A DNA stretch of 64,000 nt from Bradyrhizobium sp. 195 (GTDB lineage: Bacteria; Pseudomonadota; Alphaproteobacteria; Rhizobiales; Xanthobacteraceae): positions 5,208,001-5,272,000 of the forward strand of contig NZ_CP082161.1 of NCBI RefSeq assembly GCF_023101665.1, read 5' to 3'. A program made the position numbers and the translations under genes. Shown here one piece after another: positions 46,025-55,538 of this stretch (position 1 is its first letter; the number at the start of each line of letters is the position of its first letter). The notes below the pieces were generated by a model. The model searched no databases and was not told where the DNA came from. It was given only the letters and a program-made list of their open reading frames with translations.

Positions 46025-46626
46025 GGCAACGGACTCCCCGGCTTGGGGCTCGATGAGCAGGCAACGAGCCATCCATTCTTCTTGCAAGCGAAAACAATGT
46101 GCTTGGAAGTATTCGCGGGGATCGGGCGAAGCGCATCGGTCCACCGGTTCGACGTCTTAAGGCCAACACGCGCTCGTGACGAGTGAAGGCGTTCACATAT
46201 CGGTCTTCGTGATTGGAAGGAATTGAGCTCGCCGCCGTCCGCAGCGCGCGATCGCGAAAATGCGACAATCCGGTGTCGTACAGTCCGGTATCTTGAAAGC
46301 AGTATCGCCAACTGCGTCATGCATCGCCGCTCATGTGCCGACTCGAACGCGGGCACCGTCCGCTTCGCCAAAGCAGACGGGATGTTCAGTCAGTCTATCG
46401 AGTTCGATACCGCGCGCGTCATATCGATACGCTCGGTATGCATTTCGATCAAATCACGAAAAGTAGCACGGCACCGACTTTACTACTGGATGATGAGTCG
46501 AGCCCGACCGTCGCCCCGGCAGCAGCGACATACGGACGATCGATATCGCTTTGGGAGATTTACAACCATAGCGCGATCTTTGTCCGCGCCGCCATCGAGG
46601 CCATTTCAAAGAGGCGGGTTTTTGAT
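46025..46626. other. Long intergenic region without a supported gene
   Basis: 602 bases between the divergent FixJ-type regulator and the efflux adaptor. An open frame on the plus strand continues into the adaptor gene but its composition (many Arg/Ser, no homology, no ribosome site) argues against coding. TCCGGT is repeated at about 46268-46294. Lower GC than its neighbours suggests promoters for both flanking genes. Confidence 0.45.
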
Positions 46627-48057
46627 ATGCGATTTGTACCAATTATTGCCTTGCTCGGAACTGGGTGCAGCCTCGCCGCGATCTACATCGCGGGGCCCGC
46701 CGTCATCACCGGCGCGGCCGGGAGCGCTGCGGACAGGGCGTCGCACGTCCTGGACTCCACCAGGCGGCTGCTCGTGCCTGCTGGGCGAGACGTCCCGACT
46801 TTCGGGTCGGATGCGCCAATGTTCCGCTATGCCTCGATCCAGCGCGGCAGCATCGAGCAGACCGTCACCGTCACTGGTGCCCTGCAGCCGGTCAAGACGA
46901 TCGAGGTCGGTTCCCAATTGTCCGGGCAGCTCGCCCGGGTCTATGTCGATTTCAACGACACCGTCACCAAGGATCAGCCGCTCGCCTTGATCGATCCGCG
47001 CAGCTTTGCGGCCAAGGTCGACGAAGCCAAGGCCTCCCTCGCCGTCGCCAATTCCCTGGTCGACATCGCACGGGCCAAGCTCGATCGCGCCAGGATCGAC
47101 CTGCAAAATGCCAGGGGCAGCCGGGACGTGCTCGCGGCCAAGCTCGAAAGCGCCCAGGCGGTCAAGAGCTCGGCGCAGAAGACCCTGCAGCGGAAGCTGG
47201 CGCTCCAGTCGCAAAACGTGGTGGCGACGTCGACGGTCGACGACGCGCAGACGGAGTTCACCGCCCGCCTCGCCCAGGAGCGCGAGGCCGAGATCCTGAT
47301 GTCCCTCAACTCCTATTCGGTGGAGGGCGCGCAGGCCGACGTCCGCCGGATCGAGGCGGAGTTGCAGCAGGCACGCATGGCCGTGCCGGAGAAAGCGGCC
47401 GTTCTCGCCGCGGCCCAAGCCGATCTCGACCGCACCGTGATCCGCTCGCCGATCGATGGTGTCGTCGTCGGCAGGTTCGTCAACGAGGGCCAGACGCTCG
47501 CGGTCGGATTGGAATCGCGCACCACCTTCGTGGTGGCGCATCGCCTGGAAGACATGGAAATTCACGCGCAGGTCGACGAAGCCGATATCGGCCGCATCGC
47601 CCCTAGCCAGCGCGCGCATTTCACCGTGGACGCCTACCCGGACCGCCGCTTCGAGGCGGTGGTGCGGCAGGTGCGCAAGGCGCCGCAGAACCAGCAGCAC
47701 GTCGTCACCTACACCGTGGTCCTCGCGACCTCGAATCTGGACGGCGCGCTGCTCCCCGGAATGACCGCGCTGGTGAAGATCGTGATCGAGCGGCAGGACG
47801 ACGTTCTGAAGGTGCCGCTCGCCGCACTGCGTTTCCAGCCCTCCGGCACGCGGCCGGACTCAGGCAGCACGCGCAGCGGAGTGTGGGTCCGCACCGCAAG
47901 CGGCGCGCTCCAGCGCATTGCCGTCACGGTGGGCGCGGCCGGCATCGAACAGGTCGCACTCAAGAGCGGAGATCTCGACGAGGGCAGCCAGGTTGCCGTC
48001 GGCCAGGCGATCCGCCCGGCGGGCTTTGAATTTCTCGGAATCAGGTTCGGATCATGA
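46627..48057 (+). CDS. MacA-like efflux periplasmic adaptor (RND/HlyD family)
   Basis: A 476-residue membrane-anchored adaptor. N-terminal anchor RFVPIIALLGTGCSLAAIYIAG; beta-barrel/lipoyl halves TVTGALQPVKTIEVGSQLSGQLARV and VIRSPIDGVVVGRFVNEGQTLA. A long alpha-hairpin lies between them (residues about 130-260, Ala/Gln/Glu-rich), and the C-terminal barrel has LLPGMTALVKIVIE. It links an inner-membrane MacB pump to a TolC channel. It overlaps the ATPase gene by ATGA. ATG 46627 is chosen for the membrane anchor. Confidence 0.9.
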   Translation: MRFVPIIALLGTGCSLAAIYIAGPAVITGAAGSAADRASHVLDSTRRLLVPAGRDVPTFGSDAPMFRYASIQRGSIEQTVTVTGALQPVKTIEVGSQLSGQLARVYVDFNDTVTKDQPLALIDPRSFAAKVDEAKASLAVANSLVDIARAKLDRARIDLQNARGSRDVLAAKLESAQAVKSSAQKTLQRKLALQSQNVVATSTVDDAQTEFTARLAQEREAEILMSLNSYSVEGAQADVRRIEAELQQARMAVPEKAAVLAAAQADLDRTVIRSPIDGVVVGRFVNEGQTLAVGLESRTTFVVAHRLEDMEIHAQVDEADIGRIAPSQRAHFTVDAYPDRRFEAVVRQVRKAPQNQQHVVTYTVVLATSNLDGALLPGMTALVKIVIERQDDVLKVPLAALRFQPSGTRPDSGSTRSGVWVRTASGALQRIAVTVGAAGIEQVALKSGDLDEGSQVAVGQAIRPAGFEFLGIRFGS

Positions 48058-48779
48058 CCGCCTCCCCACCCCTCATCAGCCTCCAGTCGGTCAGCAGGAC
48101 CTATCGCACGGACGGGGTCGCGGTGACTGCGGTACGCAATGTCAGTTTCGAGATCGCGCAAGGCGAGATCGTCGCCGTGATGGGACCGTCCGGCTCCGGC
48201 AAATCGACATTGATGAACATGATCGGGCTGCTCGACCTGCCGAACGAGGGCGCCGTCTATCTCCAGGGCGCCGACGTCGCCGGTCTGTCGGAAGATCGCC
48301 GCTCGTCCTTGCGTGCCCGCAGCATCGGCTTCGTGTTCCAGTCCTACAATCTGCTTGCCCGCCACAATGCAATCGAGAACGTCGCGTTGCCGCTGGTCTA
48401 TTGCGGCATCGCTCGCAAGGAACGTCTGGCGCGCGCCGAGCAGAGCCTTCAGTCCGTCGGCATGCTGCACCGGGCCCATCACTTCCCGCGGCAGCTCTCC
48501 GGCGGCGAGCAGCAGCGTGTCGCGATTGCGCGCGCACTGATCGCCTCCCCGCTGATCGTGCTCGCCGACGAGCCGACCGGCGCCCTCGACAGCCGCACCG
48601 GCGCCGAGATCCTGGCGCTGTTCGCCGCGCTCAACCGGACCGGTCAGACCATCGTGATGATCACGCATGATCCCGGCATCGCGACGCAGTGCCGCCGCAC
48701 CATCCGCCTGCATGACGGCGAGCTCGTCAGTGACGAGACCCTGGTCCCGATCCTGCCGAAACGGAGCGCCGTGTCATGA
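48054..48779 (+). CDS. ABC transporter ATP-binding protein, MacB/LolD type
   Basis: A 241-residue ATPase: Walker [12 protein letters not shown]-loop [11 protein letters not shown], signature [15 protein letters not shown], Walker [14 protein letters not shown] and H-loop VMITHDPG. The [11 protein letters not shown] box and the [15 protein letters not shown] segment are typical of the MacB/LolD subfamily. It overlaps both neighbours by four bases. In this system ATPase and permease are split, unlike E. coli MacB, where they are fused. Confidence 0.95.
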   Translation: MTASPPLISLQSVSRTYRTDGVAVTAVRNVSFEIAQGEIVAVMGPSGSGKSTLMNMIGLLDLPNEGAVYLQGADVAGLSEDRRSSLRARSIGFVFQSYNLLARHNAIENVALPLVYCGIARKERLARAEQSLQSVGMLHRAHHFPRQLSGGEQQRVAIARALIASPLIVLADEPTGALDSRTGAEILALFAALNRTGQTIVMITHDPGIATQCRRTIRLHDGELVSDETLVPILPKRSAVS

Positions 48780-49999
48780 CGATGCTCCAGGGCTTCCAGA
48801 TTGCTCTGCACGCCTTGCGCCTCAATCCGCTGCGCAGCTTCCTCACCATGCTGGGCATCGTGATCGGCGTCGCCTCCATCGTGACGGTGTTTGCGATCGG
48901 AGCCGGCGCGCAGCTTCGCCTGCAGGAGCAGATCCGCTCGATCGGCGCCAACGTGCTGATGATCACCCCCGGCGCGGTCTATCAGGGCGGCGTGCGTCTC
49001 AAGGACGGCAGCAAGCTGACGATGACCGAGAGTGACGTGCAGGCCATCCTCGAGCAGATTCCGGAAATCCAGGCTGCGGCCGGCTCGATCGCCGGAACGG
49101 CGCAGGTCATCCACGAGGGCAAGAACTGGAATACCACCATCAACGGCACGACGACGGGGCATTTCATGGTGCGCGACTGGCAGCTTGCGAGCGGGCGCTA
49201 TTTTTCCGGCTCCGAGGAGGCAGGCGCCGGCAAGGTGGTGATCCTCGGCAGCACGGTCGCGCGCGAGCTGTTCGCGCCCGGCGACGACCCGATCGGCGCG
49301 CAGATCCGGATCATGAAGGTGCCGTTAGAGGTGGTCGGCGTGCTCGATCGCAAGGGACCGGCGCAGGACGACGTCGCCTTCGTGCCGCTCGCCACCGCCA
49401 AGCTGCGCTTTCTCGGCAGTGCCAGCAACATCAATCGGGATTCGGTTGCCTACATCATCGCCAAGGTGGCCGGCGACGGCCAGATGGCGGGTGCCCGATC
49501 GGAGATCGAGAACCTGCTGCGGCAGCGCCACCGCATCCCCGCCGGCCAGGAGGACGATTTCAAGGTCCAGGATCCCGCCGCCGCGATGGAAGCGCAGCAG
49601 GGCGCGATCCGCACTGTCGCGCTGCTGCTCGTTGCCATCGCCTCGGTCTCGTTGCTGGTCGGCGGCATCAGCATCATGAATGTCATGATCGTCTCGGTCA
49701 CCGAACGCACGCGGGAGATCGGAATCCGCCGCGCGCTGGGCGGGCGGATGCGGGACATCCGCCTGCAGTTCCTCTGCGAAGCGCTTGTGCTCTGCCTGCT
49801 CGGCGGCGCCATCGGTGTCGCCGGCGGCGTCACGCTCTCGATGACAGTCGCCCGCATGGCAGGATGGGTCACCTCGATCGACGGTCAGGCGATCGGTCTT
49901 GCCCTGGTCTTCTCGATCGCCACCGGCATCATCTTCGGTTTCTATCCCGCCCACAAAGCATCCAAGCTCAGCCCGATCGAGGCGCTCAAAACGGAGTGA
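48776..49999 (+). CDS. ABC transporter permease, MacB type
   Basis: A 407-residue permease with four TM helices: one N-terminal (SFLTMLGIVIGVASIVTVFAIG), then a large periplasmic MacB_PCD domain (residues about 45-260). Three C-terminal TMs follow (TVALLLVAIASVSLLVGGISIMNVMIVSV, ALVLCLLGGAIGVAGGV, GLALVFSIATGIIFGFYPA) with TERTREIGIRRALGGR coupling helix and the terminal ASKLSPIEALKTE. It pairs with the ATPase and adaptor as a mechanotransmission efflux system, exporting peptides, toxins or macrolide-like compounds. Confidence 0.95.
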   Translation: MTMLQGFQIALHALRLNPLRSFLTMLGIVIGVASIVTVFAIGAGAQLRLQEQIRSIGANVLMITPGAVYQGGVRLKDGSKLTMTESDVQAILEQIPEIQAAAGSIAGTAQVIHEGKNWNTTINGTTTGHFMVRDWQLASGRYFSGSEEAGAGKVVILGSTVARELFAPGDDPIGAQIRIMKVPLEVVGVLDRKGPAQDDVAFVPLATAKLRFLGSASNINRDSVAYIIAKVAGDGQMAGARSEIENLLRQRHRIPAGQEDDFKVQDPAAAMEAQQGAIRTVALLLVAIASVSLLVGGISIMNVMIVSVTERTREIGIRRALGGRMRDIRLQFLCEALVLCLLGGAIGVAGGVTLSMTVARMAGWVTSIDGQAIGLALVFSIATGIIFGFYPAHKASKLSPIEALKTE

Positions 50000-50050
50000 G
50001 AAGATGCCAAAGGCGGCCAATTCAGCCCGAAGACCAGCGAGGAGCCTACC

Positions 50051-50383
50051 ATGAGCCCGGATCCGAAGGATTCGATTACACCGACACCGCGCGAGCGTGA
50101 GCTGATGATGCTGATCGCCCGGGGGCTGCAAAACAAGAACATCGCCTACGAGCTCAAGATCTCGGAGAACACGGTTCGGGCGCATATCGGCAACATCATG
50201 CGCAAATACCGGCTTTCGAACCGAACGCAGATCGCGATCGCGTTTGCCCTGCACGCGGCGCCATTGTCGCTCCGCCGCGATCTTGCCAGGATTGACCGCG
50301 CCAAGTCCGACCTCCGTCCGACGGCGCCAAAGCCCGCGCAGGCGCCTGCTCAAAGTTCACCGGTGCTGACCGCGCCGGATTGA
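50051..50383 (+). CDS. Stand-alone LuxR-type HTH protein
   Basis: A 110-residue protein consisting of a GerE/LuxR HTH (residues 10-75: TPRERELMMLIARGLQNKNIAYELKISENTVRAHIGNIMRKYRLSNRTQIAIAFAL in segments) and a Pro/Ala-rich tail. There is no receiver or ligand domain. GAGGAG precedes the ATG. It is 51 bases after the MacB gene in the same orientation, so it may be co-transcribed and regulate the efflux operon. Confidence 0.85.
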   Translation: MSPDPKDSITPTPRERELMMLIARGLQNKNIAYELKISENTVRAHIGNIMRKYRLSNRTQIAIAFALHAAPLSLRRDLARIDRAKSDLRPTAPKPAQAPAQSSPVLTAPD

Positions 50384-50396
50384 ACGCCGGACACAA

Positions 50397-51000
50397 TCCC
50401 TTGCGTTGCCCGACGGGCAAAACAGGCGAGCCCTGGGTCAACGCGCGCAGCGAGAAATATTCCACTTTACCGAAATTCGGAAAGAGCGTATGTGTCGTCG
50501 CAACCCGGCCCAACGAAGAGGGGCGTATCGCGATCGTCACGAACGCGGGCCGGACGGCGGTGGGCGCTGATGACATCGGCGCGAAGGGTTTCGCAGGGCG
50601 GAGAGCCGTGAGCGAAACGCCTCGCGCACACGACCGGTGTGATCGGCGTACGGCAAAATCGTGTGGTCCTGACGCCCGGGGTCTGTGCGTCAAGTCTCAG
50701 CGGTGATGAGTGCGGCTCAACCGGGCCCACGCATCGATCATCCGCAAGGCGACGGGGGCAATAGTGCATCGCTCCCCGGGGAGAGCACGCCATAAGCCGT
50801 CAAACCACTGCGCAGGGAAGGCCGGGATGTCTCCGGTTGCCCTGTTCTCCGCTATGCAGAAGCACACGCAATCTGCTCTTGGCATGGCGGTCCACGGGAG
50901 CCAACCGGCTCCCGGCCTTCCCTGCGCCCTCTTTCAATTGAGGGCAAGGCAACGAGGCAAAGCTCGGGCGAATTGAGCCGCGAGGCTGCGAAGGTGTGTC
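50397..51000. repeat. Putative multicopy intergenic element with conserved hairpins
   Basis: It contains features I recall from many intergenic regions of Bradyrhizobium/Rhodopseudomonas genomes (ATATTCCACTTTACCG, CGATCGTCACGAACGCGG, ATAGTGCATCGCTCCCCGGG). It includes the CTCCCCGGGGAG palindrome (50772-50783) and the 18-bp inverted repeat at 50810-50927. It resembles a structured, possibly transcribed, non-coding element; multicopy status is from memory. Confidence 0.5.
50810..50927. repeat. 18-bp perfect inverted repeat with 82-base loop
   Basis: GCGCAGGGAAGGCCGGGA at 50810-50827 and its exact complement at 50910-50927, with a further GGAGCC/GGCTCC hairpin overlapping the second arm. Confidence 0.8.
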
Positions 51001-51059
51001 TGCAGGTGAGAAGTGTGTCAGCGGGTGAAATGCAAATGATGAGCGACGCCCGCCCCCCA

Positions 51060-51352
51060 CACCCTCCGTCATTGCGAGGAGCCCTTGCGACGAAGCAATC
51101 CAGGCTGCCTCCGCGGAAAGATTCCTGGATTGCTTCGCTGCGCTCGCAATGACGATGTTGATGCAGATTCGCGCCAAACTCCGCTCTCGTGCCCCGGACG
51201 CTGCGCAGCACGAAGTGATGCGCTGCAGAGCCGGGGCCCATGTGGCAGCGAGTGCCGTGGCCTCCTGGGTCCCGGCTCTGCGCAGCAACGCGAAGAGCGT
51301 TGCAGCGCGTCCGGGACACGAGAGTGGCAGGCGCCCTCTCCAGCCACTGCAG
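51060..51352. repeat. Composite palindromic repeat, copy 1
   Basis: A CATTGCGAG-type element (arms 51067-51078 and 51143-51154) is followed by a second palindrome bounded by CTCTCGTGCCCCGGACGC (51184-51201) and near-complement GCGTCCGGGACACGAGAG (51307-51324). The whole unit is repeated at 51491-51780 at high identity. Confidence 0.85.
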
Positions 51353-51360
51353 TAGATTGC

Positions 51361-51442
51361 AGGATGGGTAGAGCGAAGCGAAACCCACCATGTTTAAACG
51401 TGGAGAGCGCGTTGATGGGTTTCGCTTCGCTCTACCCATCCT
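51361..51442. repeat. 27-bp perfect inverted repeat
   Basis: The 27 bases from 51361 to 51387 (core GATGGGTAGAGCGAAGCG) are the exact complement of 51416-51442, with a 28-base loop. It sits between the two composite repeats. Confidence 0.9.
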
Positions 51443-51490
51443 ACGGCGACTGCAATGACGATGCGAATCGAAAGAGCGATGCCGCCCCCA

Positions 51491-51780
51491 ACACCTTCCG
51501 TCATTGCGAGGAGCCCTTGCGACGAAGCAATCCAGGCTGCCTCCGCGGAAAGATTCTGGATTGCTTCGCTGCGCTCGCAATGACGATGTTGATGCAGCTT
51601 CGCGCCAAACTCCGCTCTCGTGCCCCGGACGCTGCGCAGCACGAAGTGATGCGCTGCAGAGCCCGGACCATGCAGCAGCGAGTACCGTGACCTCCTGGGT
51701 CCCGGCTCTGCGTCGCACGCTCGCGCGCGCGTCGCGTCCGGGACACGAGAGCGGCAGGTGGCCTCCCCAGCCCATTGCAG
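51491..51780. repeat. Composite palindromic repeat, copy 2
   Basis: A direct repeat of 51060-51352, offset about 431 bases. CATTGCGAG arms 51499-51510 and 51574-51585; second palindrome 51615-51751. It differs from copy 1 by scattered substitutions and small indels (for example one C fewer in the GATTCTGG segment). Confidence 0.85.
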
Positions 51781-51874
51781 ATGTCACAGGCCTTGTAACA
51801 AAACTGACATCCAGCGAAACTAAACGAACCGGGGGCCGCGGTCGGCGGCCAAGCCTCACCGCAGGGAGATTTTG

Positions 51875-53740
51875 ATGCGCCGTTCACTGGTGTTGCTGTC
51901 CGCCGGACTGACAATGCTGTCCGCCGGACTTGCCAACGGACTTGCCTCCGCACAGAACAACACGCCCCGCAATTTGATCCTGTTCATTCCGGACGGCCTG
52001 CGCGCGCTGAAGGTCAACCCTGAAACGGCACCCGCCATGGCCGAGGTCCGCGACAAGGGCGTCAATTTCAAGAATTCGCATTCGCTCTTCCCGACCTTCA
52101 CCATGGCCAACGGCTCGGCGATGTCGACCGGCCATTATCTCGGCGACACCGGCGTGTTCTCCAACACGATCTGGACCAATTACACCTCCGTGCCCGCCGG
52201 CGACACCGTGGTGCCCTTCATCGAGAACGACGCCGTGCTCGGCGACATCGATGAGCATTTCAAGGGCGACTATCTCAACGAAGAGACCATCTTGAAGCTG
52301 GCCCGCGACAAGGGCCTCAGCACCGCGGCGATCGGCAAGGTCGGCCCGACCTACCAGTTCGACCACACCGACAAGCCCGAGAAGGCCGGCCTGCATTCGG
52401 TCGTGTTCGACGACTCCACCGGCGGCAAGAATGGTGTCGCGCTATCGGACGAGGTGAAGGACGCGCTGACCAAGGCCGGCCTGCCCGCCGCCACGCCGCC
52501 GCGCGGTGACAATTCCAAGGCGGGCGATGCCAAGACGCCAGGCACCACGTCTGCCAACGTTGCCCAGCAGGCCTACTTCGCCGACGTCGCCACCAAGGTG
52601 GTGCTGCCGATGTTCAAGGCGCGCAACAAGCCGTTCGTGCTGGTGTTCTGGTCGCGCGATCCCGACGGCAGCCAGCATAACACCGGCGACAGCCTCAACC
52701 AGATCAAGCCCGGCATCAACGGCCCGACCTCGATGGCCGGCATCAAGAACGCGGACACCAACCTCGCCCAGCTCAGAAAGGCGCTCGACGAGCTCGGGCT
52801 CGCCGCCTCGACCAACATCATCGTGTCGGCCGATCACGGCTTCTCCACCATCTCCAAGGAGAGCAAGACCAGCCCCTCGGCCAAGGTCAGCTATGACGAC
52901 ACGCCGAAGGACTTCCTGCCGATGGGCTTTCTGGCGCTCGACCTCGCCAAGGCGCTCGACCTGCCGCTGTTCGACCCCAACGACAAGAACGCGAAGGTCG
53001 AAGGCAACAAGCATCCCAAGGCCGGTAACGGCGTGCTCGGCAAGGATCCCACCAAGCCCGATCTCGTCGTCGCCACCAATGGCGGTTCCGACCTGGTCTA
53101 CCTGCCAACCAAGGACAAGAAGCTGGCGGCGAAAACCATCAAGGCGCTGCTCGAGCAGGACTACGTCTCCGGCCTGTTCGTCGAGGATTCGCTCGGCCGC
53201 TTCCCCGGCACGCTACCGCTGTCGAGCATCAATCTGCGCGGCAAGTCGGCAACGCCGACGCCGTCGATCGTCGTCAACTTCCGCTCCTATGCCAGCGATT
53301 GCGGCGAGGCGCCGACCAACTGCTCGGTGCAGGTCGCCGACACCGTGCTGCGCCAGGGACAGGGCATGCATGGCAGCTTCAGCCGCGGCGACACCATGAA
53401 CTTCATGGCGGCGATCGGGCCGGACTTCAAAGCCGGCTTCGTCGACGAGCTGCCGGTCAGCAATGCCGACGTGGGCATGACGGCCGTCCAGCTCATGGGC
53501 CTTCGCGCCACCCAGAACGGCGGCCTGGTCGGCCGGGTGATGTCCGAGGCGCTGCCCAACGGCGACACGCCGAAAGCGTTCAAGGCGGTTGAGAAGTCGA
53601 AAGTCTCCGAGAACGGCCTTCAGACCGTGCTCAACCTCCAGCGCGTCGGCAGCCAGCGCTATTTCGACGCCGCCGGCTTCCCGGGCCGCACGCTGGGGCT
53701 CGAGGTCGACGCCGGCAAACAAAAAACGGCGGGGAAATAA
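51875..53740 (+). CDS. Exported alkaline phosphatase/phosphodiesterase superfamily protein
   Basis: A 621-residue protein. Signal peptide LVLLSAGLTMLSAGLANGLASAQ, then the nucleotide pyrophosphatase/phosphodiesterase core: NLILFIPDGLRA (first metal Asp), HSLFPTFTMANGSAMSTGHYLGDTG (Thr nucleophile region), VFWSRDPDGSQHNTGD and IIVSADHGFS (metal His/Asp pairs). The C-terminus has VADTVLRQGQGMHGSFSRGD. It is periplasmic and probably hydrolyses phosphate esters or diesters. AGGGAG lies 9 bases before ATG 51875. An upstream TTG is in frame but unnecessary. Confidence 0.88.
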   Translation: MRRSLVLLSAGLTMLSAGLANGLASAQNNTPRNLILFIPDGLRALKVNPETAPAMAEVRDKGVNFKNSHSLFPTFTMANGSAMSTGHYLGDTGVFSNTIWTNYTSVPAGDTVVPFIENDAVLGDIDEHFKGDYLNEETILKLARDKGLSTAAIGKVGPTYQFDHTDKPEKAGLHSVVFDDSTGGKNGVALSDEVKDALTKAGLPAATPPRGDNSKAGDAKTPGTTSANVAQQAYFADVATKVVLPMFKARNKPFVLVFWSRDPDGSQHNTGDSLNQIKPGINGPTSMAGIKNADTNLAQLRKALDELGLAASTNIIVSADHGFSTISKESKTSPSAKVSYDDTPKDFLPMGFLALDLAKALDLPLFDPNDKNAKVEGNKHPKAGNGVLGKDPTKPDLVVATNGGSDLVYLPTKDKKLAAKTIKALLEQDYVSGLFVEDSLGRFPGTLPLSSINLRGKSATPTPSIVVNFRSYASDCGEAPTNCSVQVADTVLRQGQGMHGSFSRGDTMNFMAAIGPDFKAGFVDELPVSNADVGMTAVQLMGLRATQNGGLVGRVMSEALPNGDTPKAFKAVEKSKVSENGLQTVLNLQRVGSQRYFDAAGFPGRTLGLEVDAGKQKTAGK

Positions 53741-53748
53741 CCCCGCCG
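53727..53748 (+). terminator. Hairpin terminator with the stop codon in its loop
   Basis: CGGCGGGG (53727-53734) pairs with CCCCGCCG (53741-53748). The loop AAATAA contains the TAA stop of the phosphodiesterase gene. It is followed by CTTTCG. Confidence 0.65.
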
Positions 53749-53754
53749 CTTTCG

Positions 53755-53778
53755 CTCGCGCCCCGCAGGGGGCGCGAG
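53755..53778. terminator. Second hairpin between convergent genes
   Basis: 10-bp arms CTCGCGCCCC / GGGGCGCGAG with a 4-base loop, positioned to serve the minus-strand gene ending at 53808. Confidence 0.6.
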
Positions 53779-53807
53779 AAGATCCCGGTTGTTACATGCC
53801 CAGATTT

Positions 53808-54380
53808 TTACATCCCAATGTCGAACACGTTCGGCAGCTGGCCCGCCAGAGGCAGCGCGGTGGCGCCCAGGAAGGTCGCCACCATCGCCATCAGGCGACG
53901 GTTGTTGTGGCGCTTGCCGCGCATCTGGCCGGCGATCCACTCCAGCATCTCGCTGTTGACCTTGGAGGCATAGGACGGCGCCCAGCTCTCGATGTCGGTG
54001 TCGGCCGACAGCGCAACGCTGCGCGGCGGCACCTTGAGGCCCGAGGCGCTTGCGGCATAATGGGCAACGGCCTTGGCGAGCAAATCGTCGAAGCGGCCGC
54101 CATCGGTTCGCTCGGTCGCGGCCTCGTTGATCTCGAACAGCACTTCAGCCTCGGTGCGGCTAACGGGCTGGTCGTTGACGGCGGTTGCGGTCAGGATGCG
54201 CGTGCACCAGGCGGTGTCATCGGCATCGAGCGAGCGGGAGAAATGCACCCTTCCCTTGGTGGTCGGGCCTTCGCCCGTAATCACGCCGTCGCGCACGATG
54301 CTCAGCGCATGGGCCGCGGTATCGCGGCAGGACGGCTCCAGGGACGGTGACTCAACAGATTTAGGCGCAGCGGCAGACAT
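53808..54380 (-). CDS. Hypothetical protein with C-terminal membrane segment
   Basis: A 190-residue protein. Residues 1-150 are polar and helical with two Cys (EPSCRDTAAHALS, DDTAWCTRIL), an RTEAEVLFEINEAATERTDGGRFDDLLAKAVAHY helix in segments, and a basic RGKRHNNRR stretch. A single C-terminal hydrophobic helix (LMAMVATFLGATALPLAG) suggests a tail anchor. I do not recognise the family. Confidence 0.7.
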   Translation of the reverse strand: MSAAAPKSVESPSLEPSCRDTAAHALSIVRDGVITGEGPTTKGRVHFSRSLDADDTAWCTRILTATAVNDQPVSRTEAEVLFEINEAATERTDGGRFDDLLAKAVAHYAASASGLKVPPRSVALSADTDIESWAPSYASKVNSEMLEWIAGQMRGKRHNNRRLMAMVATFLGATALPLAGQLPNVFDIGM

Positions 54381-54760
54381 AGTTCACTTCCAGACTTCTT
54401 CTGATCGACCAGCATTTTCATGCCGGCGTAAAGGGGTGGTTAACGATTCGATACGGCGATCGCGACTTTTCGAGATGGTTGCCAATTGGTCGCTGTCAGG
54501 ACCGTTTTGGTTCTAGGAGCGCCGGGCGAGCGTGATGAAAGTCATAAAAGGCTTTATCGGGGCAATCGGGTCCCGTGCGGCTCCGGTGGAGATGTTTCGT
54601 CGCAGGCGCAGCTGTAACAAAAAAGTGCTACGATATCGGCCCTTCAAAGTAGGAATTCACATTTTACTTGAAGCGGTTCACTTCAGTTCGACGACGCCCT
54701 ATAATGGGCGTGACGACAAAGACAATTTCTCATTTAGATTCAATGCGATGAGGTAGATCC
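54381..54760. other. Intergenic region holding the peroxiredoxin promoter
   Basis: 380 bases with no gene. It is noticeably richer in AT toward 54600-54750. It contains the promoter listed at 54677-54705. It is divergent from the hypothetical gene at 53808. Confidence 0.6.
54677..54710 (+). promoter_or_regulatory. Putative peroxiredoxin promoter with palindrome around the -10
   Basis: TTCACT (54677-54682), 17-base spacer, perfect TATAAT (54700-54705). The -10 is the centre of CGCCC-TATAAT-GGGCG (54695-54710). TGAAG/CTTCA (54669-54673 and 54681-54685) is a second small dyad over the -35. Confidence 0.6.
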
Positions 54761-55420
<660 letters not shown>

Positions 55421-55427
55421 TCCAACT

Positions 55428-55530
55428 GTCATTCCGGGGCGGTCCGAAGGACCGAACCCGGAATCTCGAGATCCCCCGGTGCGCAATTGCGCACCTGAGG
55501 TCTGGTCCTTCGGACCATCCCGGGATGACG
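55428..55530. repeat. Palindromic intergenic repeat (CATTCCGGG-type)
   Basis: Imperfect terminal arms GTCATTCCGGGG and TCCCGGGATGAC; internal GGTCCGAAGGACC and TGGTCCTTCGGACCA hairpins and GGTGCGCAATTGCGCACC. It lies between convergent genes and probably also terminates transcription. Confidence 0.75.
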
Positions 55531-55538
55531 AGGTTGGA

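Larger units (their letters stand above)
50384..51874. other. 1.5-kb non-coding repeat island
   Basis: No gene with codon or homology support. The first 620 bases form one compact element ending near 51000. The remainder consists of two composite palindromic repeats of about 290 bases flanking an independent 27-bp inverted repeat. Short open frames here on both strands are Arg/Ser-rich artefacts. Confidence 0.7.

Noticed and set aside
46333..46626. Long in-frame N-terminal extension of the efflux adaptor
   Set aside because: Arg/Ser-rich without homology, no ribosome site, and it would bury the membrane anchor that begins at 46627.
51060..51780. CRISPR array
   Set aside because: Only two long copies with an internal palindrome, no short regularly spaced repeats and no cas genes.
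50380..51960. Several open frames of 80-330 codons in the repeat island
   Set aside because: They follow palindromic repeats, are Arg/Ser/Cys-rich, have no ribosome sites and overlap on both strands.
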